The position numbers and the translations under genes were made by a program. The notes under the pieces were generated by a model that did no database searches, was not told the origin of the DNA, and worked only from the letters and a program-made list of their open reading frames with translations. Source: Candidatus Levyibacteriota bacterium (GTDB lineage Bacteria; Patescibacteriota; Microgenomatia; Levybacterales; UBA12049). From it: a stretch of 17,744 nucleotides of DNA. The stretch spans positions 1 to 17,744 of the forward strand of contig JACOXV010000049.1 of the NCBI GenBank assembly GCA_016182225.1. The letters run 5' to 3'. Below are positions 1-7,022 of this stretch, piece by piece (position 1 is the stretch's first letter; every line of letters starts with the position of its first letter).

Positions 1-78
1 GTGGCGGAATTGGCAGACGCGCAGGCTTCAGGAGTCTGTGAGAGCAATCTCGTAGAGGTTCAAATCCTCTCGGGGGCA
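1..78 (+). tRNA. tRNA-Leu(CAG), 5' end cut by window edge
   Basis: The anticodon stem is CAGGC (22-26) with GTCTG (34-38), enclosing the loop TTCAGGA, so the anticodon CAG (29-31) reads CUG leucine codons. A long variable arm (GAG...CTC, about 40-52) marks a class II tRNA. The T arm is AGAGG-TTCAAAT-CCTCT, and the 3' acceptor strand CGGGGGC (71-77) is followed by discriminator A78. The matching 5' acceptor strand would be GCCCCCG, and only its last G is inside the window, so about six bases are missing upstream. CCA is not encoded (CTA follows A78), so it must be added by the CCA-adding enzyme. Confidence 0.93.
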
Positions 79-101
79 CTAATACAAAATAAAAAATAAA
101 T

Positions 102-1838
102 ATGGCACCGAAAATTAAACGCGAATCGGAGAAAGAAAACTATTCTCACAACAAACCACAAACCCCGAAAGACAAGGGCGAAATTTTGCGCATCGTCCCT
201 CTGGGCGGCTTGGAAGAAGTAGGCAGAAATATGTCTTACTTAGAATACAAAGACGAAATAGTAATCATTGATATGGGGCTGCAGTTTCCGGAAGAAGAAA
301 CTCCCGGCATTGACTACATCATCCCCAATATTACCGCCCTGGAACCCAAGAGAAAAAATATCAGGGCAGTCATTATTACCCACGGTCACTACGACCACAT
401 AGGAGCTATTCCTTATTTAGTGGGCAAATTGGGGAATCCTACGATCTACACCGCGAAGCTTACCAAAGCCATTATTGAAAAACGGCAGGAAGAATTCGCG
501 AACGCCCCCAAACTAAACGTGGTATCCATAGAAGACGGCTATAAAGCGAAGGTTGGGCAATATTTTGAACTGGAGTTTTTTAGTGTGGAACATACTATCC
601 CCGACTCTACCGGCGTTAGCATCAAAACTCCTGTTGGCAACATTGTCCACTTCGGCGATTTCCGTATTGACTACGACGAAGCGGGCGAGGCACACGGACT
701 TGACGTAATCAAACGAGTCGGCGAGGCGGGAGTGCACACGTTTATGTGCGACTCAACCAACGCCGAGGAGCCCGGAAGGACGCTTTCCGAAAGAGTGATA
801 GAAAAAAACTTGGAGATTCTGTTTAAGAGCGCCGAGGGAAGGATAATTCTTACCACCTTTTCTTCTATGCTTACCCGTATAGCAGAAATCATTAAAATTG
901 CCGAGAAGCTGGGAAAGAAAGTAGTGATAAACGGTCGCTCTATGAAAGACAACGTCCAGATATCCCAAACTATGGGCTATATTAAGGCTAAAAAGGGCAC
1001 CATTATCCCCACCGAGGAAATGCACAAGCACAAAGACGATAAAATAATGATTATCACGACCGGCGCCCAGGGAGAATCCGGCGCGGGGTTGATGAGGATA
1101 GTTAACGGAGAACATAAGCACATACGAATTAAGGAAGGAGACACGATGATTTTCTCTTCTTCGGTTATACCGGGAAACGAAAGAAGCGTTCAAACATTAA
1201 AAGATAATCTTACAAGGCAAGGCGCTTTGGTCCACCAATCCAACATCATCGACATCCACGCGAGCGGACACGCGCCCGCCGACGACCTAACCATGACCGT
1301 AAAACTCTTGAAGCCTAAATTCTTTATGCCTATTCACGGTTATTACTACATGAGAGCGGCTAACGGCAAAAACGCCGTAGACGGCGGATTAGAACCGGAA
1401 AATGTCCGGCTTATGGACAACGGCCAAGTGGCGGAACTTACTCCTGACAGTTTTCAGGTCACCGGCGAGAATGTGCCGGCACACTACATCATGGTTGACG
1501 GGTTGGGCGTGGGAGACGTCGGTGAAATAGTTTTGCGCGACAGGAAGGTCTTAGCGCAAGAAGGCATGGTGGTAGTCATTGCCACTATTGACCGCAAGAA
1601 CGGCCGCATACTTAAAAACCCGGATATTATCTCACGTGGCTTTATTTATCTTAAAGAAAATCAAGCGCTGCTTGACGAGATACGCAATAAAATCAGAAGT
1701 ATCGTGAATCGCATTCCGCGCCATCAACCAATGGACCCGGATTACCTTAAGACTCTTTTTAGGGACCAGGTGGGACAGTTTATCTACAGCAAAACCAACA
1801 GACGCCCGATGGTCCTGCCAGTAGTGATAGAAATTTAG
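102..1838 (+). CDS. rnj: Ribonuclease J
   Basis: This is a metallo-beta-lactamase/beta-CASP ribonuclease (578 aa) that acts in mRNA decay and RNA 5'-end processing as a 5'-3' exonuclease and endonuclease in the cytoplasm. The metal-binding motif is HGHYDH (residues 94-99), with further ligands at H164 (EHTIPDS) and D186 (FGDFRID). The beta-CASP region includes PGNERSVQTLKDNL (358-370), HASGH (386-390) and MPIHGYYYMR (409-418). The C-terminal RNase J domain follows from about 460. The first 28 residues are a charged, probably disordered extension before the fold starts at EILRIVPLGGLEEVG. No Shine-Dalgarno sequence precedes the ATG; the leader is A-rich. It lies 23 bases after the tRNA-Leu. 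GC content is higher than in the DNA after 3230. Family identity is certain; the J1/J2 subtype is not assignable. Confidence 0.95.
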   Translation: MAPKIKRESEKENYSHNKPQTPKDKGEILRIVPLGGLEEVGRNMSYLEYKDEIVIIDMGLQFPEEETPGIDYIIPNITALEPKRKNIRAVIITHGHYDHIGAIPYLVGKLGNPTIYTAKLTKAIIEKRQEEFANAPKLNVVSIEDGYKAKVGQYFELEFFSVEHTIPDSTGVSIKTPVGNIVHFGDFRIDYDEAGEAHGLDVIKRVGEAGVHTFMCDSTNAEEPGRTLSERVIEKNLEILFKSAEGRIILTTFSSMLTRIAEIIKIAEKLGKKVVINGRSMKDNVQISQTMGYIKAKKGTIIPTEEMHKHKDDKIMIITTGAQGESGAGLMRIVNGEHKHIRIKEGDTMIFSSSVIPGNERSVQTLKDNLTRQGALVHQSNIIDIHASGHAPADDLTMTVKLLKPKFFMPIHGYYYMRAANGKNAVDGGLEPENVRLMDNGQVAELTPDSFQVTGENVPAHYIMVDGLGVGDVGEIVLRDRKVLAQEGMVVVIATIDRKNGRILKNPDIISRGFIYLKENQALLDEIRNKIRSIVNRIPRHQPMDPDYLKTLFRDQVGQFIYSKTNRRPMVLPVVIEI

Positions 1839-1862
1839 GCTAGTCGACCGCTCTAAAAACAA

Positions 1863-1904
1863 AAAAGTATACTATAATCCTGATCACGATTGTAGTATAC
1901 TTTT
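1863..1904 (+). terminator. Hairpin after rnj, likely bidirectional terminator
   Basis: A 17-bp stem (1863-1879 with 1888-1904, one T-G wobble) surrounds an 8-base loop. The outer stem is A4/T4. On the plus strand the stem ends in TTTT and then A6, which is a weak U-tract. On the minus strand the hairpin is followed by a T-rich tract (T6, G, T5), so it would terminate better in that direction. It starts 24 bases after the rnj stop, and no minus-strand gene abuts it. Confidence 0.6.
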
Positions 1905-1924
1905 AAAAAACTTAAAAATTAACG

Positions 1925-1930
1925 TATACT
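1925..1930 (+). promoter_or_regulatory. Possible -10 box of trpS
   Basis: TATACT stands 6 bases before the trpS ATG, so transcription would begin at or next to the start codon (leaderless mRNA). No convincing -35 is present. The octamer GTATACTT also occurs in the right arm of the preceding hairpin (1895-1902), with GTATACTA in its left arm, so the match may reflect a local repeat rather than a promoter. Confidence 0.3.
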
Positions 1931-1936
1931 TAAATT

Positions 1937-2917
1937 ATGAAACCAGTAATCGTGAGTGGTCTAAAGCCTTCGGGCGAACTGCACATCGGTAACTACTTGG
2001 GAATGTTGAAACAAGCGGTGGAATTACAAAATTCCAACAAATACCGCTGTTTTTATTTTATTGCCGATTATCACGCCTTGACGCAAAGATATAACCCGAA
2101 AGAAAAGGCAGAGGAGATTTATAAGATGGCTGTAGATGCCTTCTCTGCAGGCATTGACCCCAAGAAATCCGTAATTTTCGTACAGTCGCATGTGTCAGAA
2201 CACGCCAACTTAGCTTGGATTTTTAATACCATAACTCCCGTAGGAAAGCTCCAAGGGATGATTGAATATAAGGAGAAATTAAGCGAGGGGCAGATCCCGA
2301 ACGCGGGGCTTTTGGATTATCCGGTGCTTATGGCTGCCGATATTCTGCTCTACAAGGCAGAGTTCGTTCCAGTGGGAGAAGACCAAAGACAACACGTAGA
2401 ACTCACAAGAGAAGTAGTAAGGACGTTTAACGACAGGTTTGGAAAGACTTTTAAAGAGCCCAAAGCCGTCCATACCAAGGCTCCAAGGATAATGAGCCTG
2501 GATAATCCAACAAAGAAAATGTCCAAATCAATGCCGGCGGGATGTCTTTACCTCTCGGACTCGCCGGAAGTGATAAGAGAAAAAGTTAAGCGGGCGGTGA
2601 CCGATTCGCTCACGGGCATTGATTATGACCCCGAGAAAAGGCCTGCCGTTTCCAATTTGGTTTTAGTTTACTCGGAGTTCTCCGGCGTTCCTATCCCAGA
2701 GGTCGTTAAAAAATTCCACGGGGTGGGTTACGCCAAATTTAAGGAGGAATTAGCCGAGGTCATTACAAAAACTTTGAAGCCCTTCCAGGAAAAACGCAAA
2801 AAACTTCTTAAAGACAAGCGGCTGGTTATGAGCACTCTTGAAGCGGGAACCAAAAAAGCCAAGCCCATAGCCCAAAAGACAATGAAGGAAGTGGCTAAGA
2901 AAGTAGGTCTTATTTAA
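1937..2917 (+). CDS. trpS: Tryptophan--tRNA ligase
   Basis: This class I aminoacyl-tRNA synthetase (326 aa, normal family length) charges tRNA-Trp. The ATP-binding signatures are clear: HIGN at 16-19 within SGLKPSGELHIGNYLG, and KMSKS at 194-198 within NPTKKMSKSMPAG. The tryptophan-pocket and dimer segments LLDYPVLMAADILLY (125-139) and VPVGEDQRQHVELTRE (144-159) are typical of bacterial TrpRS. The C-terminal tail is Lys-rich. The ATG start places the first strand immediately before the HIGN loop, as expected. It is convergent with the ileS fragment, and the two stop codons overlap by 4 bases. It belongs to the higher-GC part of the window. Confidence 0.96.
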   Translation: MKPVIVSGLKPSGELHIGNYLGMLKQAVELQNSNKYRCFYFIADYHALTQRYNPKEKAEEIYKMAVDAFSAGIDPKKSVIFVQSHVSEHANLAWIFNTITPVGKLQGMIEYKEKLSEGQIPNAGLLDYPVLMAADILLYKAEFVPVGEDQRQHVELTREVVRTFNDRFGKTFKEPKAVHTKAPRIMSLDNPTKKMSKSMPAGCLYLSDSPEVIREKVKRAVTDSLTGIDYDPEKRPAVSNLVLVYSEFSGVPIPEVVKKFHGVGYAKFKEELAEVITKTLKPFQEKRKKLLKDKRLVMSTLEAGTKKAKPIAQKTMKEVAKKVGLI

Positions 2918-3219
2918 ATTTTTCTAATCCCGATCCAAACAGGAGAAGATTCCACCCGCCCGCTAAACTCCGCGTCAAACTTATCCGCGTGCTTAAACTC
3001 CACGCTCGAGGCTCCCACTTCTTTCGAAAAGTGTTTAACGTGTTTGTTTAAAGCGACAAGCGAGGGACCGGCAAGGTCAATGGATAAGGCGATTTTATCT
3101 TTAGGTTTTAAGTTGGCGCGCTTGCGCAAATCCTGAACCAATCTCGTAAACTCCCTTACTATTCCCTCTTCCTTAAGTTCCGGCGTAAGGTAGGTGTCCA
3201 GTTTTATCTCCTCTTCCAT
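2914..3219 (-). CDS. ileS: Isoleucine--tRNA ligase, C-terminal fragment only
   Basis: The reading frame encodes about the last 100 residues of an IleRS, which is normally 900-1,000 aa long. The block KLDTYLTPELKEEGIVREF followed by QDLRKRANLKPKDKI is the characteristic end of the IleRS anticodon-binding region. None of the catalytic core (HIGH, KMSKS) is present. The frame stays open only to an in-frame TAG at 3241-3243, so the most that can be read is 108 codons, starting at 3240. The ATG at 3219 is an internal methionine, not a real start. The break coincides with the break in ftsX, so the fragment is best explained by the join at about 3230 rather than by a free-standing gene. IleRS rather than ValRS is inferred from the LTPELKEEG block. 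Confidence 0.8.
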   Translation of the reverse strand: MEEEIKLDTYLTPELKEEGIVREFTRLVQDLRKRANLKPKDKIALSIDLAGPSLVALNKHVKHFSKEVGASSVEFKHADKFDAEFSGRVESSPVWIGIRKI

Positions 3220-3967
3220 TTTATCGTCAAAAATAATTTCCTATTTTGAATCTAGGCCACAAGTTACAGTTTTTTTTAGAGATGAAGCCACAGATCCGCA
3301 GATCGATAAGATAAAAAAGGATGTAATAGCTACTGGTAAAGTTTCAGACGTAAAGTTCGTATCCAAACAAGAGGCACTGGAAATTTATAAAGAGCAAAAC
3401 AAAGATGATCCGCTCCTGCTTGATTTGGTAACGGCGGAAATTCTCCCTTCATCCTTGGAAATTTCTACTGTTGAACTTGAGGACTTAAGTCAAATTTCGG
3501 CCATGTTTAAGGATTCGCCCATAGTTCAAGAGGTTATTTTCCAAAAAGATGTTGTTTCTACGTTAACATCTTGGACAAGTGCTCTCCGGAAATTAGGTCT
3601 TGCCGTGATAGTTTTACTTTCGTTTGTTTCGGTCTTTATCATGATTACTATAATAGGCATAAAAATTTCCCAGAAGAGAGCCGATATAGAAATAATGAGA
3701 CTAATAGGTGCAAACAATTGGTATATAAGATGGCCTTTTATCTTTGAGGGAGTATTCTATGGAGTAATAGGTGCCCTTGTTGGATGGATGATATCTGTAG
3801 GAACTCTCCTTTATGTTACTCCTACACTTTCTTCTTTTCTAAGAGGGATTCCTCTTTTTCCAATATCTCCTGTTCTCTTAATTGCTTTGCTTGGAATTGA
3901 GATATTTTTAGCAATGCTTCTTGGAGTATTTTCAAGCTATCTTGCAGTTTTAAGATATCTCAAATAG
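3194..3967 (+). CDS. ftsX: Cell division protein FtsX, N-terminus missing
   Basis: This is the permease-like partner of the ATPase FtsE, which regulates envelope peptidoglycan hydrolases during division. The frame covers the extracytoplasmic domain (about residues 20-130, with FESRPQVTVFFRD at 18-30) and three of the four expected transmembrane helices (about 134-156, 186-208, 224-247). KISQKRADIEIMRLIGA (157-173) is the conserved FtsX cytoplasmic turn. The cytoplasmic N-terminus and first helix are absent. The GTG at 3194 is only the first available start and lies within antisense ileS sequence; genuine FtsX coding begins at about 3224. No ftsE is visible because the upstream DNA is replaced at the junction. 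It is followed after 2 bases by a coiled-coil M23 peptidase, the expected functional partner. Confidence 0.88.
   Translation: MSSFISSSILSSKIISYFESRPQVTVFFRDEATDPQIDKIKKDVIATGKVSDVKFVSKQEALEIYKEQNKDDPLLLDLVTAEILPSSLEISTVELEDLSQISAMFKDSPIVQEVIFQKDVVSTLTSWTSALRKLGLAVIVLLSFVSVFIMITIIGIKISQKRADIEIMRLIGANNWYIRWPFIFEGVFYGVIGALVGWMISVGTLLYVTPTLSSFLRGIPLFPISPVLLIALLGIEIFLAMLLGVFSSYLAVLRYLK
3220..3240. other. Junction between two unrelated DNA segments
   Basis: Minus-strand IleRS coding is recognisable up to about 3220-3228 and stops at the TAG of 3241-3243. Plus-strand FtsX coding is recognisable from about 3224 (SSKIISYFES). Both genes are essential in most bacteria, and both are truncated here at the same place and in opposite orientation. 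G+C in sampled lines falls from 31-33 per 60 bases on the left to 17-18 per 60 on the right. A short shared AT-rich stretch around TCAAAAATAATT may have allowed the join. Assembly chimera is the favoured explanation; a true rearrangement with loss of both 5' parts is possible. Confidence 0.75.
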
Positions 3968-3969
3968 CT

Positions 3970-5142
3970 ATGAAAAAGTTTTTATTGCTCCTTTCTTTCA
4001 TTTATGTTTTTTTCTTCTCCCTTTTTCTGGTAGATAACTTAGGTTTTGCCCAGACACCTACTCCAGGCTCCCAATCCGATGACGTACAGAAAAGAATCAA
4101 TGAGTTTCAGCAAAAGATTTCAGAACTGCAAGCACAGGAAAAAACCCTTTCTTCCCAAATTGGGGTAATGGATAATCAAATAAATCTAACCACGCTTCAA
4201 ATAGAATTCACGAAAAAAGAAATATCAGACTTAGCACTAGACATAGATACAACAGATAAAAAAATAACCCATATAGAAAAATCACTGGATGAACTAACAA
4301 AAGTTTTGATCAATAGGATAAAAGCGACATATATTACGGGTAGCGCTTCTTCTTTCCAAATATTATTAGGCTCTTCGGATGTAACAGACTTTGTTCAGCG
4401 GGCAAATTATTTAAGAATTGCCCAGGCCCACGACAAAAGACTCATATATGACACTGTTCAAGCAAAAAATGATTACAGTAATCAAAAAGAAATTTTTGAA
4501 GATAAAAAGAAAGATGTAGAGACTTTAAAAAAAGAATTGGAGGAACAAACAGCAAGACTTGAACAAGAAAAAAAGGAAAAAGATACATTACTTACTGTTA
4601 CAAAAAATGATGAAGTAGTATATCAGCAAAGGCTTCAGGCAGCTCTTGCTGAGCAAAGAGCAATTCAGGGAATAGCGTCGGGTGGAGGAGACGAAACCCT
4701 AGCGGGAGACATAGGTGAAGGATCAACAATTGGTCGTATGATATACGGATCTTCTCCATGCTCTTCAGGGACACATGTGCACTTCGAAGTTAGACGAGAT
4801 GGTGGGCTGCAAGATCCAAGTAGCTTTCTTTCGAATAGATCTATAAATTTTGTTAATTCTCCCGATGGATCATTCGGTTTCGGAGGTTCTTGGAATTGGC
4901 CTCTAAACGATCCTATATATATTTCCCAAGCATATGGCATGACTTATTGGGCAAGGTCAGGATGGTATGGTGGAGGTCCACACACAGGAATCGACATGTA
5001 CTCAAGCGATATGAGCGTAAAAGCGGTCAAGTCAGGGAAATTATATCGAGGAAGTATTGCCTGCGGTGGCGGTCAGCTTTTATATTCAAAAGTTGACCAC
5101 GGGGATGGTACGCAATCTTATTATCTTCACATAGTTCCATAA
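3970..5142 (+). CDS. Coiled-coil M23 metallopeptidase with permuted catalytic motifs
   Basis: This secreted or membrane-tethered EnvC-like murein hydrolase has 390 aa. Residues 1-28 form a hydrophobic signal peptide ending near FAQ. Residues about 36-112 and 155-232 are long coiled coils. The M23 (LytM) motifs are all present but in unusual order. GSTIGRM (251-257) and GTHVHFEVRRDGG (267-279, HxH at H269/H271), normally at the end of the domain, come first. WNWPLNDPIYISQAYG (308-323), HTGID (H338/D342), the strands around VKAV, and DHGDGTQSYYLH (376-387) come last, and the protein stops three residues after this His. The domain therefore appears circularly permuted yet retains the H-x3-D and HxH zinc ligands. 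Adjacency to ftsX (2-base gap) suggests activation by FtsEX at the division site. Function as an active hydrolase is inferred. Confidence 0.85.
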   Translation: MKKFLLLLSFIYVFFFSLFLVDNLGFAQTPTPGSQSDDVQKRINEFQQKISELQAQEKTLSSQIGVMDNQINLTTLQIEFTKKEISDLALDIDTTDKKITHIEKSLDELTKVLINRIKATYITGSASSFQILLGSSDVTDFVQRANYLRIAQAHDKRLIYDTVQAKNDYSNQKEIFEDKKKDVETLKKELEEQTARLEQEKKEKDTLLTVTKNDEVVYQQRLQAALAEQRAIQGIASGGGDETLAGDIGEGSTIGRMIYGSSPCSSGTHVHFEVRRDGGLQDPSSFLSNRSINFVNSPDGSFGFGGSWNWPLNDPIYISQAYGMTYWARSGWYGGGPHTGIDMYSSDMSVKAVKSGKLYRGSIACGGGQLLYSKVDHGDGTQSYYLHIVP

Positions 5143-5143
5143 T

Positions 5144-6010
5144 GTGAAATTAAAATTTTATAGAAAGGCTTTATTAATCCTTTTCATAGGATTATTCTTT
5201 TTACTCCTTACTCCAAAAGTTAATGCAGAAATAAAAATAAATGAGTTTTCTTCAAATTCAGATCCTGATTGGATAGAGATATATAACTTTGGTCCGGATA
5301 AAATTGATCTTTCCTCATACAGAATAAGAGATCTTACTTTGAGTAACAAAATCGACCTCTCCGGAGAAATAGATGCGGGGAGTTTTATAACTTTTGATTG
5401 GTCGAACAAGCTCAATAACAGTGGAGATTTAATAAAACTTGTTTTAATATCAGATGAGTCAATTATCGATCAAATTACATATGGAGACCAGGGTGGTGTT
5501 TCTGCGCCGGGAGTAGGACAAAGTGGGGGAAGAGAAAAGGATGGAGAAAATAATTGGGTAATTTTCTCGTTAACATCCAAAGGATTTTCTAATAATTCCA
5601 GTTTGATTGTTCCCACGCCGACTCCTACCTTTGCTCCAACAGCTACGCCCACAAAAACGCCTACTCCTACTAAAACCCCAACACCCACTAAATCCTCTCC
5701 AAGTACAAAAAGTAATACTCCTACCCAAACTCCAACTCCTACTCCGAAACCACTTTCGTTTCCTACATATAATTCAACGAAGGCAAGTCCAATGCCTATT
5801 AAATCATCCACTTCTTCAGGAAATATTCTTTCCTTTTCTAAAGAGCTAACTCCAACTAAAGAAAAATTAAAAGCGAAAGTTCTGGGAGAAAAAAATACCA
5901 GAATATCACCATTCTTTTTTGGGGGATTTATAATTGTTTTAATTGCCGGAGGCCTTATTGGTTACCAAATTTATAAAAAGAAAGAAAAGCTAAAGTTCAA
6001 TGATATATAA
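5144..6010 (+). CDS. Lamin-tail-domain surface protein with TPT-rich stalk and C-terminal anchor
   Basis: The GTG start lies 1 base after the previous stop. Residues 1-29 are a signal peptide (ending NAE). Residues about 30-150 form a lamin-tail domain: IKINEFSSN, DWIEIYNFG, IDLSSYRIRD, a GEIDAG turn, LNNSGDLIKL and IIDQITYGD are the usual strands of this beta-sandwich. A Thr/Pro-rich linker follows (157-203). A membrane helix (about 257-277) and a basic cytoplasmic tail (YKKKEKLK) end the 288-aa protein. The layout is of an externally displayed domain on a stiff, possibly glycosylated stalk. The domain's ligand is unknown; LTDs in bacteria occur in secreted and surface proteins. It is apparently co-transcribed with ftsX and the M23 gene, suggesting a cell-envelope role. 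Confidence 0.82.
   Translation: MKLKFYRKALLILFIGLFFLLLTPKVNAEIKINEFSSNSDPDWIEIYNFGPDKIDLSSYRIRDLTLSNKIDLSGEIDAGSFITFDWSNKLNNSGDLIKLVLISDESIIDQITYGDQGGVSAPGVGQSGGREKDGENNWVIFSLTSKGFSNNSSLIVPTPTPTFAPTATPTKTPTPTKTPTPTKSSPSTKSNTPTQTPTPTPKPLSFPTYNSTKASPMPIKSSTSSGNILSFSKELTPTKEKLKAKVLGEKNTRISPFFFGGFIIVLIAGGLIGYQIYKKKEKLKFNDI
5612..5752 (+). repeat. Degenerate TPT-encoding repeat tract
   Basis: Imperfect ACTCCTAC/ACGCCCAC units encode the Thr-Pro stalk of the lamin-tail protein. The plus strand has very few G. It is a coding low-complexity repeat that may vary in length between strains. Confidence 0.8.
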
Positions 6011-6011
6011 T
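6006..6011 (+). promoter_or_regulatory. Possible -10 box of tsaE operon
   Basis: TATAAT overlaps the stop codon of the lamin-tail gene and lies 8 bases before the tsaE ATG, giving an almost leaderless transcript. No good -35 is visible and AT-rich DNA makes chance matches common. Confidence 0.33.
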
Positions 6012-6019
6012 ACTAGGCT

Positions 6020-6454
6020 ATGAAAAAATTGATAAGTAAATCAAGTGAGGAGACAAAAAAAATCGCACAAGATTTTGCAAAAGAGCTTAGGGGTGGAGAT
6101 GCAATACTTCTTTATGGAGGCTTGGGAGAAGGTAAAACCACTTTTGTCCAGGGACTAGCAGAAGGATTAGGCCTAAAAGAAAGGATAATTTCCCCAACCT
6201 TTATTATTATAAGAGAGCATAGACTTTACTTGAAAAAAAACGTTAATAAATTTTTTCATATTGATCTTTATAGGCTAGAAAGTGAAAGTATAGAAGGTAT
6301 GGGATTTGATGAGATTTTCTCTGATTCATCGGCTATTGTAGCAGTAGAATGGGCAGAAAAATTGGGTAGACTTAGTCCAAAAAAATCATGGAAAGTGATT
6401 ATGAAAACCATATTTGATAATGAAAGAGAGATAGAAATAGATAAAAATGAATAA
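6020..6454 (+). CDS. tsaE: tRNA t6A biosynthesis ATPase TsaE
   Basis: This P-loop ATPase (144 aa) drives turnover of the TsaB-TsaD complex that makes N6-threonylcarbamoyladenosine at A37 of ANN-decoding tRNAs. The Walker A motif is GGLGEGKTT (33-41). The family motifs ISPTF (57-61), HIDLYRL (80-86), GFDEIF (95-100) and VEWAEKL (109-115) are all present in order, and length is typical. The start follows the lamin-tail gene by 9 bases, and the end overlaps tsaC by 8 bases, indicating an operon. No Shine-Dalgarno is visible. Confidence 0.94.
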   Translation: MKKLISKSSEETKKIAQDFAKELRGGDAILLYGGLGEGKTTFVQGLAEGLGLKERIISPTFIIIREHRLYLKKNVNKFFHIDLYRLESESIEGMGFDEIFSDSSAIVAVEWAEKLGRLSPKKSWKVIMKTIFDNEREIEIDKNE

Positions 6455-7022
6455 GAAAATTAAGCAAGCGATAGAGGTATTAAGACAAGGAGGAATAGTA
6501 ATATTTCCTACAGATACTGCATTCGGGATTGGGTGTAGAATGGATATTGAGCTTTCAGTAAAAAGGTTGTTTGATATAAGAAAAAGACCGAAAGAAAAAG
6601 CACTACCTGTTCTTTTTGATTCAAAAGAGAAGGTTCTGGATTATGTTTGGTTGCGCAGTAAAAAGGTGGAGAAAATAATGGATAGGTATTGGCCGGGAGC
6701 ATTAACTATTGTTCTTAAAGCTAAAGAGAACGTTCCTTTTATAGTTAGAGGAGGAAAGGATACAGTGGGAGTAAGAGTTCCGGATCATAAATTTTTATTG
6801 TCAATAATAAAAGATCTTGGAATTCCGCTTCTAGGACCCTCTGCCAATTTTAGCGGAGAAGATACGCCATTTAAGCTTAGTGAGATAAATAAGGAATTAA
6901 TTAGAAAAGTTGATTTTGTTTTAGAAGGAGACACAAAATTTAAAGGTGTTTCTACTGTGATTGATTATTCGGGAAATGAATGGAATATCCTGCGACAGGG
7001 AATACTGGATATAAGATTATGA
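6447..7022 (+). CDS. tsaC: Threonylcarbamoyl-AMP synthase (TsaC/Sua5/YrdC)
   Basis: This enzyme makes threonylcarbamoyl-AMP from threonine, bicarbonate and ATP, the first step of t6A synthesis. At 191 aa it is the short YrdC-only form without the Sua5 C-terminal domain. Visible motifs are PTDTAFGIG (21-29), the KRPKEKALPV segment (47-56) with the basic substrate-binding residues, YWPGALT (81-87), VGVRVP (107-112), GPSANFSGE (130-138) and STVID (169-173). It overlaps tsaE by 8 bases and tsaB by 4 bases (ATGA), so translation is probably coupled across the three genes. Confidence 0.94.
   Translation: MNKKIKQAIEVLRQGGIVIFPTDTAFGIGCRMDIELSVKRLFDIRKRPKEKALPVLFDSKEKVLDYVWLRSKKVEKIMDRYWPGALTIVLKAKENVPFIVRGGKDTVGVRVPDHKFLLSIIKDLGIPLLGPSANFSGEDTPFKLSEINKELIRKVDFVLEGDTKFKGVSTVIDYSGNEWNILRQGILDIRL

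Noticed and set aside
753..1193. Minus-strand open frame inside rnj (146 codons)
   Set aside because: It is antisense to strongly conserved RNase J motifs, has no family resemblance, and arises from codon bias of the real gene.
1..3220. Higher-GC left segment as a horizontally acquired island
   Set aside because: It carries only core genes (tRNA, rnj, trpS, ileS) and ends by cutting two usually essential genes, which fits a join of two contigs better than gene transfer.
3194..3223. FtsX N-terminus starting at GTG 3194 as genuine
   Set aside because: These codons are the complement of conserved IleRS sequence, and the first FtsX membrane helix is missing.
5612..5752. Short repeats resembling a CRISPR or minisatellite array
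   Set aside because: Units are degenerate, have no spacers, and stay in frame to encode a Thr-Pro stalk.
5470..5811. Minus-strand frame rich in Gly-Val repeats
   Set aside because: It is the complement of the Thr-Pro-coding tract of the lamin-tail gene; low complexity explains it.
6980..7018. Earlier start for tsaB
   Set aside because: The extra 13 residues lie inside tsaC coding sequence, and the ATGA overlap at 7019 gives the normal N-terminus of the family.
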